DNA of 14,740 nt. Origin: Phlegmacium glaucopus. Its lineage: Eukaryota; Basidiomycota; Agaricomycetes; Agaricales; Cortinariaceae. The stretch is from assembly GCA_015039465.1 (NCBI GenBank), contig MU130624.1:50106-64845 (forward strand), given 5' to 3'. Position 1 is the stretch's first letter. Every line of letters begins with the position of its first letter. The position numbers and the translations under genes were made by a program. This document shows positions 8,344 to 14,740 of the stretch, in pieces. Under the pieces are notes generated by a model. It searched no databases and had not been told where the DNA came from. It was given only the letters and a program-made list of their open reading frames with translations.

Positions 8344-8672
8344 CTGATTGACAAGGATGATTGAGTAGTGATAGATATGATGGACTAAGTTGAACCCACA
8401 TTAACGCCAGCGGCTGGAATGGCTTACGGGAGCAAGATCATTGATCGCCAAAGTAGAAACCAAAGTAGAGAGTGGGTTATGGGCTGTCTGATCGATGACG
8501 ATGGTTGAGTGCTTAAGGATGCAATGGGTGAACTTGAACACTCACAGTAACGCTAGCGACTGGAATGCTTACATTGATCGCCAAAGCGGAGGTAGAGACT
8601 AGGTCATGGGCAGCCTGATCAATGACGATGGTCAAATACTTAAGGATGCGATGGGTGAAATTGAACACTCAC
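8344..8672 (-). repeat. Tandem exon-intron modules in the 5' part of the NB-ARC gene
   Basis: Diverged copies of one module of about 127 bp follow each other: intron 8615-8672 (58 bases, GTGAGT to TCAG), exon 8546-8614 (69 bases), intron 8488-8545 (58 bases), the next exon from 8487, and an intron ending at 8344. Exons start with Ala-His-Asp, Ala-His-Asn or Ala-His-Glu and share Ser-Thr and Leu-Ala-Ile-Asn. Introns share GTGAGTGTTCAA, CATCCTTAAG and CATCGTCAT. The second exon has an extra C near 8420; a GTAAGC donor at 8427 instead would give a 60-base exon and keep the frame. Whole modules were duplicated, lengthening a low-complexity leader without changing the frame. Confidence 0.7.
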
Positions 8673-8958
8673 AGTCATGCCAGCAACTTGAATAACTTGT
8701 GTGCTTGCAGTCGCAGAATTAGCGGGAACAGATAGCATGGGATCAGCGGCGCTTGCTTTGATGGTCGATGTTGAAGTTGCTGGTTCTGAGCTTGAGCCCA
8801 GAGAATCGTTGATGGTTAGACATCAGGAAAAATGACTTGTGCCCTAGGCTGTCCTGAAATGTCCTGGGGTGCCCCAGGCAGCTCAGGGCGCTCAGGTCAA
8901 GAGGTCGCCCTGGGGTGCAAGTTACCTATGTATGGAAAGTCTTAGGCTGTCCTGGGGC

Positions 8959-9064
8959 AACCTGAGGCAACCTGAGAGCACCCTGAGGCAACCTGAGGCA
9001 ACCTGAGGCAACCTGAGGCAACCTGAGAGCATCCTGAGGCAACCTGAGAGCAACCTGAGGCAGC
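8959..9064. repeat. AACCTGAGGC decamer array
   Basis: About ten units of AACCTGAGGC, interrupted by 12-base variants AACCTGAGAGCA. It lies inside the left end of the element. Open frames read from it on the minus strand give monotonous Gly-Cys-Ser-Gln-Val-Ala-Ser text and are not genes. Confidence 0.85.
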
Positions 9065-9651
9065 CTTAGTCCCTTTGGATCTGATGCTAGAAAACATATA
9101 TAAACCAGATATTTGAGTGGTCTCACACAACAGAATAATAATAATAACAATAAAATTATATTCAATTATTCTAAACATCATATATAGTACTAGTAATAAA
9201 ATAATAATAAAATAGTGATACATAAATATACTAGTATAATACTGGGGAAGTAGGAAATAAGAAAACAAAATTGTGGGTGGTTTATATATCTTTTGGATGG
9301 CGCACAGACCATTGGTCACATGATCACAGATAAGCATGATTTCAAGCATATGGTGCTGGGTCAGGGTAGATTACATAAATTCCAAAAAAGGAAATTTTTT
9401 AAAGATGGTAGAGAATTGTTTTAGGACCCTGAATATGTTTAAATTATATTAATAGCAGCTCTCCTTATTGAGAAAACTGCAAAATACTTTTTTGGACACG
9501 GTGGTTAAAGATTTTCTAGCAAAATTCATAAATTCTAAGGGACTCCCAGGGCCTCCTGATGTGATTTGGTCCAGATGGTCAATGCACCAGGATACACTAA
9601 AGGTGTCCTAAGAAAATGAGTGACACTCAAAATTTTACCTGTGCTGCTCTA

Positions 9652-9702
9652 GGATGTCCTGAGGTGTCCTGGGGTGTCCTGGGATGTCCTGGGATGTCCT
9701 GA
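9652..9702. repeat. GGTGTCCTGG / GATGTCCTGG decamer array
   Basis: Five consecutive ten-base units near the right end of the element. The same TGTCCTGGGGTG word occurs once near the left end (about 8860), so the two ends share sequence in direct orientation as well as inverted termini. Confidence 0.8.
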
Positions 9703-10135
9703 GTAGTGATGTGATACTAACAAATTACCCAAGGCTACCTAGGGCCAAAATCATTTTTCCTGATGGAGACGAATGTTTTGATTTCTTGGGATTGACAATT
9801 TTCTTGAAGATGCGCTTCATATCCTTCATATCTTTGAACAGTGAGTTGTGGTAAGCAATAAGGGTGATAAGCGTCAGAAAGAAAGATGCTCTCGATTACG
9901 TAAACAGCAAGTTGTCTCGATCAGTCTGACAGATCTGACATCTAACACACATCAACATCACACTTGCTACAAAGTTGTTGGTCAATCTTCTATCCGGTTC
10001 TTCCTCCTCGTATCCAATATCCCATGCTAGGAATCACCAATGAAAACACCACCTCGACAGGCTTCTCTACCTTCGAGTCCCTCTGGGCGTTTCTCCAGTG
10101 GTACATAAAGAAATATTTTTTTGATCCTTGACTGA

Positions 10136-10357
10136 GGACGCCCAGGAACCTCACAGCCTGCAGCCGACGATCAAGAACCCTCAAAATTATGCGTAAAATT
10201 CCACGTTCTGGAAGCCCGACGAGCTGATTACGTGAAACTCATGCTAGACACCAAAGAATGTCGCGCTGAATCGTAATCTTTCCTTCCCAAACCAAAACCC
10301 ACACAACTCCAGGACGAACTTACTGCCATACAAATAGCAGTAATCATAACTCCCTGA
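10136..10357 (+). pseudogene. Possible decayed coding remnant, unidentified
   Basis: In one frame this reads with protein-like composition, including FHVLEARRADYVKLMLDTKE and, after a single TAA at 10274-10276, PKPKPTQLQDELTAIQIAV, stopping at TGA 10355-10357. The charged helical character suggests a coiled-coil or linker exon. I recognise no family. It could equally be chance; the evidence is composition only. Confidence 0.2.
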
Positions 10358-11486
10358 AAATCGCCTTGTTGATGCATAAGAACAACTGGAAGTGGTTGTG
10401 TTAGATAAGGAAGTTGCGGGAGAGAGGGCAGGGATGCCTGGGGCACAGTTGACAGAACTTAAGGAGAAATTGTCTGGTTTGAGAAACAAATGAACGACTC
10501 AGGCAGGCTCTCATGGTATGGGGTTTCTTATACCGATCGTTATTCCACTACATAACTTTTTGGACGTCAGTCGTGAGACAGGACTGTCAAGAACATCGTT
10601 GATAGGATCCATATAGCCTCTAGGTTCGTAAACTGGTTATTTTTGCGATTTAACAACTTCACAGTATACGTGGATGCCTCGCGGGTACCAACTTCACTCG
10701 CACTCTCATTCGCGGTTGTCGCACATCCTTCGCACATCACACAACATGATATAGGCCTCTCATAACCTTCACACATCACTCCTACGACCTTTGTAACTGT
10801 TACGGCGACTATAAGCTTGCACTCGCGTTCGGTGCTGGGCCAATAGACCAAATAACTAAGGACCGTTGTACAGTTGCAATCGTGTTCACCAAGTTGAGAC
10901 TAAGGGTGACAAGTTCTTGAGCAAGCTATGTAGATTAAGACCGTAAGAGTACAAAGGTCTAAACTAAGGATCATGGCTGTGGGTATGGCTCTTATATACT
11001 AAGGGGTCGAGTCAGAGATAGGGGATGGTCCGTGCTGGGAATAGGAGTCGGTACGAGTCAGAGATATGGGGAACGGAAGCGATAGCTAAGTATAGTACAT
11101 AGAGGTTTCAGGGAGAAGGGTGAATAGGGAACAAGGTGGTGCAAGAAGAGAACGATGAAGGAAGATGTGATGTACAGTAGAGAAAGGGGAGAAAAAGGAA
11201 TGGGGCCATGCGCGTACCAGACGTTTATAACAGTAACTATCCAATGCACCCTCGTTCCTCTTCGCACTTCGTACTTCAACGTATCTTCAGCTTTCTCTAT
11301 CAATACCGGACTTGACCATTTCTTTCCTTTGCAACCACATCTTCACACAGCTTCTCTTTAATCTCGCGGTCTTTCACGGCTTGCATACGCATCCCTTTCA
11401 CTGGTTTGATCATGGTCCGTGTTGTTTTCAACTTACTTTCTTTTAACTTTCCATATATATTATTATTTTATCATCTCCTTCGAAAC

Positions 11487-11510
11487 AGGAGGTCATTCAA
11501 CTGACCTCCT
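11487..11510. repeat. Perfect 9-bp inverted repeat
   Basis: AGGAGGTCA (11487-11495) and TGACCTCCT (11502-11510) around a 6-base loop. It could be a hairpin or a dimeric protein-binding site; nothing around it decides. Confidence 0.6.
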
Positions 11511-11913
11511 TACTCATCACTTCTATTTTTATTCTATCCCCTATTCCTTCGTTACCAAACTACTGGGCTCATGTGACTTCGCATTAGCTCAATTTTTACA
11601 TTACTGTTTCGCATACCCACACCTGGCTTAGCTTGTTACTCTTGTATTAAGTACCTGTAGCAAGTAGGAGGGAAGGTGAACAAGAGACGGCGAGAGTTTT
11701 GATCCCATAAACTTTGCAGCAACGTTCTAAAGTCAATAGTCTCATCCTTTAAGTTACTTCGCATACTGCGTTATCGTTCGCGGACTTCGCTATCTTCGCG
11801 GTCTACTCGTCCAGCATATTTCAATACCGCGAACTTCCCTTTAATTCTATTGAGGAAATCTACATTAACCCCTCCGAACTATGTTACTACTTGTGGTCTG
11901 ATCCCACCACTAG

Positions 11914-12804
11914 TACATCATCGTAAACGGATATCTGATATGCAATAACGTACAACGAATTGCTAAAGATTGTCGGGCAAAAAAAATAGAAAATTGAGGT
12001 ATGTTTGACCTACTTCAAACATATCCTTTTTGTTCATACCGAGTCCCCAGAGACATCAAGTTCAACATAGAGAATGACAAGAACAGATGTCTCTATAGTC
12101 TATTTATGCAAAGTAATGAAAATGTCTCCCCCACCGATGTTCATCGTGTCACCCAAATATTCGATAATCCTCAATTTTTCATCGGCGGTGCTGCAGATTC
12201 AAACGACATTATCCAAGGAGCATTGGGAGATTGGTGGTTTCTGTCTGCCCTTGCTGTCGTCTCAACAGCACCAGGTCTAGTTGAGAAGTTCTTTCTCGCT
12301 GTACGTTTTCGGGTCTGTGTGATCACTAAACGATAAACCCTACTGACATTTTTTATTAGCGAGACGAAATAGTTGGGGTATATGGTTTCATCTTCCGAGA
12401 TAATGCTTTGGTCGCTGTTATATACTGAGACAAAGAATTCAAGTCTAACGAACAAGAGCTATATCACTACGACAAAGATGTCTACAACAAATCAGCTCGG
12501 AAAGGTGGAAAGTCGTTGTATTTCGCGAGATCAGGAACAGCAGGAGAAACTTGGGTTCTGCTCATCGAGAAGGCCTATGTGAAACTATATTCGCATTTGT
12601 TGGGAGGACAGGAATGTGATGCGATTGAGGACCTCACTGGGTAAGTCCTGTTAATTCAAACAAAAACACGTATACTAATCTTTTTGTATTTCTAGTGGAA
12701 TTTTGACCGTTTTACGGAGCAAGGTTATATGGTTCATCAACGAAATCCTTCACATAAATTTTAATGCACAAGAAAACATCATAGGACACTGTCTTTTGAG
12801 CTAG
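11914..12804 (+). pseudogene. Calpain-like cysteine protease (family C2) fragment, inactive
   Basis: Calpains are papain-fold cysteine proteases with a Cys-His-Asn triad. Exon pieces give QRIAKDCRAK, then (after intron 11999-12050) RDIKFNIEND, RVTQIFDNPQFF, ADSNDIIQGALGDWWFLSAL, then (after intron 12301-12359) VGVYGFIFRD, ELYHYDKD, SARKGGKSLYFARSGT, GETW, LIEKAY, IEDLTG, and (after intron 12641-12695, with a TACTAAT branch point) a short tail to TAG 12802-12804. In active members the motif is GDCWFLSA; here TGG at 12232-12234 puts Trp at the catalytic Cys. Other lesions are an eight-A run at 11979-11986 that shifts the frame, and a TGA at 12426-12428. The His and Asn parts are not recognisable downstream. 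The ATG at 12001 lies inside an intron and is not a real start. Confidence 0.8.
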
Positions 12805-13421
12805 CCTAAAATCTTAGCTGTTGTGTAGATAAAGCCCAAACAGTCAGGATGGCCCCGGCCCCCGCGATTGAATATTGACTGCCCAGTTGGAAACAATGTT
12901 GACAGCTATTTTGTAGACGTAGTGAGGTGGAAAGTAGGCCACTACACTATATCTGGTTGTTTACAGTAAACAAAGGCGCAGATGAGACATTTTCCAAAAC
13001 CGTGACCTGTGGAGGTAGATGAGTAAGGCACGATCGCAATGTACCGATGTTTTGCCTAAGGTAGAAAACGACCGCGTTGAGAGCTCATGCGACATCGCAT
13101 CAAGATCAGGTGATCTCTTTCCTTCATCTCTTACTTCATCAAGTCAAGCTTACTTCGCTATTCACCTGTATTATTTCGCATTAAATTATCAATTTGTGTT
13201 CATTCTCGCACAAATCTCATTCTTCGCACAAGTCTCCTTCGCTTCTGTCATGTCGTCTTCTGCAAGAATCTCTGTGCACTTTCTCCTCGTTTTCACTTCA
13301 CCTTTCTGTGGTCATTGCTCTCTCTGAATTCGTTTCTCACGTACCTTTCAGCTCCTTTTCTCGTCATTTCCATTTGATTCTTCTCCTTCTTTTGACTCTT
13401 CCTTTGTGACTAGTTTCTTTT
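12805..13421. other. Stretch downstream of the calpain remnant, no gene seen
   Basis: I could not find the rest of the calpain domain. Frames at 13019-13327 and 13194-13409 are rich in Ser, Phe and His because of pyrimidine-rich DNA and show no motif. The words TTCGCA and TTCGCT recur at 13150-13250. The last 100 bases are strongly CT-rich, as often seen before fungal start codons. Confidence 0.5.
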
Positions 13422-13781
13422 ATGTTGGTTAAGCCAGGAGGACAGCGAGCGAGGAGGGCCAGTCGTCAACACCATGCAGGTTCGTTGGCGGATGGCACCG
13501 ACAGTGGGCAGGGCTCTGCCCCCCTTTCCGACACCTTTGTGGCAGAGATGGAGGCACCTCCGGTGTCAGGAGCTGGTCGACGGGTTACAGCACCCACTGA
13601 CATTTCTCCCATGGAGGTTCGACGCTCATCCCGTTATCGCGCACCAATACTGATTGGTAGTGTGAGAAGAAAGCTTAAAAGTCGCCATCATGAAAATAAG
13701 CGGACTTCAAATTCACTTACCTATTTTGGAAGCAGCCCTGAATCGTGTTCCTGGTCAACAAAATCATTCGTTCAACGATAA
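13422..13781 (+). CDS. Candidate small Arg/Ser-rich ORF or first exon, unidentified
   Basis: The first 85 or so codons (13422-13680) are clearly more GC-rich than the flanks and read MLVKPGGQRARRASRQHH, then acidic and Pro/Ala-rich text, then PMEVRRSSRYRAPI. A CT-rich tract directly precedes the ATG, as in many fungal promoters. The last third (after about 13680) returns to background composition, so the real coding part may end at a splice site near 13660 (GTAGTG or GTGAGA). I recognise no domain. It could be an N-terminal exon of a gene or of a mobile element, or a chance frame. Confidence 0.27.
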   Translation: MLVKPGGQRARRASRQHHAGSLADGTDSGQGSAPLSDTFVAEMEAPPVSGAGRRVTAPTDISPMEVRRSSRYRAPILIGSVRRKLKSRHHENKRTSNSLTYFGSSPESCSWSTKSFVQR

Positions 13782-14740
13782 CATCCCCATCGCTCATCAT
13801 ACTCTCAATGTCTCACACTATGCTCTCCATTGTTTTCACTATCGACATGCTCCTAAGCATATACCATCCATTCGTTCCTTGGCTTCTAACTGTCAATTTC
13901 CGTCTTTTTCGCTTGAACTCCTTCCTTAAGTGACCTTAAGGTGACTCTACTACTAACAACCCCCCATTCTTACTTAACTTGACTTGATGGATAGGACCAT
14001 GTTTTCTCGTCATAAATATGGGATTCCTACTCCGATACATTTTGTTATTTTTCTTTGTTTCATGCGCGACAGTTTCCTTCTTTCTATTTCTCTCCTGTCG
14101 ACGCTCTTCTTTTCTTGTTACCTTTTCTTTTTCCTTGTTATTTTTTTAGACATTTCACAGTTTCACGCTCTCTTTTCTTTTCTTCCGTCACATGTATCAG
14201 GTTATCGTTTTTATATAGCTGAGGTATCCGCACACCAGTACAGTTTTTACACTTTCCAGGACTCAGTTGTGAACTTTCCGCGTCGGAACAAGGGCTCTTT
14301 TGTGATGAACGGGTACCAGGGTACAGCGCGTCGGAACTATTGTGAACTGTGTGACGCTCTTATTAGGAGACGACGACTAAGTAGACGTTAAGGACGAATC
14401 AGCACTAGGAGGACCTGAAGGATTTAACAGTATTTCTCCCACCCTTCCGAAGTCCATGGCGCACTTACTACCAAAACCGTCACTTACTATTCTATTCTCC
14501 ATCTACTCACTCCTATCCCCTGACTCACTCTAGGTCCTCGCTCCCTACCGTTCTATCTACCGACTCCCCTTCTGAACACCCAGGTATCGGTGTTGTTGTT
14601 ACTGTTTCGGAACATGTATTACCCTCTACATCAACTACGCAGGTATTTCCCCGGCAAGAACTTTACTACCTGGTTTCTATGCTAGTTTGCGCTCGGCTAC
14701 TGGCTACGCTTATCATCTAACTAGCGAAACGACCTAGTGA
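13782..14740. other. T- and CT-rich stretch, no gene supported
   Basis: A 135-codon frame at 13984-14391 is mostly Phe, Leu and Ser from T-rich DNA, and its hydrophobic run is not accompanied by any motif. The word GCGTCGGAAC occurs twice (about 14279 and 14328). The last 350 bases are CT-rich with no open frame I would call. Confidence 0.5.

Larger units (their letters stand above)
6572..8738 (-). pseudogene. NB-ARC half of an NLR-like protein gene, 3'-truncated and frame-broken
   Basis: This encodes a STAND-type NTPase, the switch domain of fungal NLR-like proteins linked to non-self or stress sensing. Order from the N-terminus: a Ser/Thr/Ala-rich repeated leader, FPNAQIVFITNSTI, GRKDVLNKL, Walker A GLGGIGKTQ, FSHVFWIDAS, Walker B LIVFDNADD, GNILITSRN, GCIPLAIDHAG (GLPL-like), a winged-helix region (LQICAFYHHSNISKDIF) and MSVHPLVHYWSRERM at the MHD position. 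Likely introns are at 8615-8672, 8488-8545, 8344-8399 (or 8344-8427), 8045-8094 and 7753-7802. The start is taken at ATG 8738-8736, the first in-frame Met. An ATG at 8823 fits a usual start better but needs a one-base shift. The protein stops being family-like after Tyr-Ala-Leu-Arg-Arg-Arg-Lys (6653), then runs into repeat sequence; the TPRs are missing. The 23-bp repeat breaks the frame unless splicing shifts. Confidence 0.85.
8821..9766. mobile_element. Non-autonomous terminal-inverted-repeat element, about 945 bp
   Basis: The left end, CATCAGGAAAAATGA followed by GCCCTAGG (8821-8848), matches the reverse complement of the right end (9738-9765) at about 25 of 28 bases. Subterminal decamer repeats lie inside both ends: AACCTGAGGC at 8959-9064 and GGTGTCCTGG at 9652-9702. 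The core is AT-rich, with no transposase. A 3-bp AGA flanks both sides (8818-8820, 9767-9769) if the right end is taken at 9766, which is weak support for a duplication. Its left end abuts the first codons of the NB-ARC gene and even contains an ATG on the minus strand (8823-8821), so it probably displaced the native promoter. Confidence 0.7.
9767..11913. other. CpG-rich stretch with no clear gene
   Basis: CpG suddenly becomes common after the element. Open frames (for example 9848-10030 plus, 10567-10851 minus, 11155-11361 plus, 11419-11631 plus) have no motifs I know. The words CTTCGCA and TTCGCGG recur between about 10.7 and 11.8 kb. A pair of similar GAGTCAGAGATAGGGGA-like words lies at about 11007 and 11056. 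A short coding-like remnant is listed separately. Confidence 0.5.

Noticed and set aside
8959..9064. CRISPR-like regular repeats
   Set aside because: The units are contiguous 10-12 base tandem repeats with no unique spacers, and the genome is fungal.
8926..9349. Minus-strand open frames with Gly-Cys-Ser-Gln-Val-Ala-Ser repeats
   Set aside because: They are translations of the AACCTGAGGC decamer array inside a TIR element; the monotony is a product of DNA repeats.
9772..9841. Short reading LGIDNFLEDALHILHIFEQ followed by a GTGAGT donor, possible exon
   Set aside because: Only about 20 codons between stops, and no acceptor downstream gives a continuing frame.
12841..13020. Possible continuation of the calpain catalytic domain
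   Set aside because: I could not find the His- or Asn-containing motifs in any frame; similarity was too vague to claim.
13610..13640. tRNA B-box-like GGTTCGACGC
   Set aside because: No matching A box or cloverleaf arms could be drawn around it.
13984..14391. 135-codon hydrophobic open frame as a membrane protein
   Set aside because: It is T-rich low-complexity DNA giving Phe/Leu/Ser, with no motif and no supporting context.

Overview
The window reads as nuclear DNA of a filamentous basidiomycete, most likely an agaricomycete mushroom-forming fungus. The evidence is a KDZ-associated CxC6-type transposon protein, an NB-ARC protein with Lys-Leu-Leu-Gly-Ala-Glu-His-Pro type TPR repeats, a fungal calpain, and introns of 50-60 bases with ordinary fungal splice sites. 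The species cannot be fixed. Almost everything recognisable is broken or mobile, so this looks like an accessory, repeat-rich part of the chromosome.

Layout. 3-1198 (+): 3' part of a KDZ-associated CxC6 protein gene with one stop, one frameshift and a likely GC-AG intron. 1199-2172: palindromic repeats, ending in a foldback element with a degenerate telomere-like core. 2175-4759 (+): TPR half of an NB-ARC/TPR (NLR-like) gene, 19 units of 126 bp, no start codon, two 2-base deletions and one nonsense change. 4760-6652: non-coding, holding a 594-bp hAT-like MITE with a perfect 8-bp target duplication (5428-6021), a small foldback (6124-6235) and a truncated repeat element (6536-6650). 6572-8738 (-): NB-ARC half of the same kind of gene, with tandem exon-intron modules near its N-terminus and a 23-bp minisatellite that breaks the frame. 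8821-9766: a terminal-inverted-repeat element directly against the 5' end of that gene. 9767-14740: CpG-rich sequence with a dead calpain (11914-12804) and little else.

Main reading. The two NLR-like halves face opposite ways, and their broken ends fall at the same point of the protein family, just before the TPR-proximal His-Ile-Lys-Ala-Asn motif. Flipping about 2175-6652 would place the TPR array directly downstream of the NB-ARC half on the minus strand, in the family's usual order and with matching length at the joint. One inversion within the window, with both breakpoints at palindromic repeats, therefore explains the arrangement. The left part of the window (to about 8 kb) is extremely poor in CpG, while the part after about 9.77 kb is rich in it. 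This suggests two compartments with different methylation or mutation histories. I did not find evidence for a wholly new system; the notable content is the dismantling of an NLR-like gene and the families of small elements around it.
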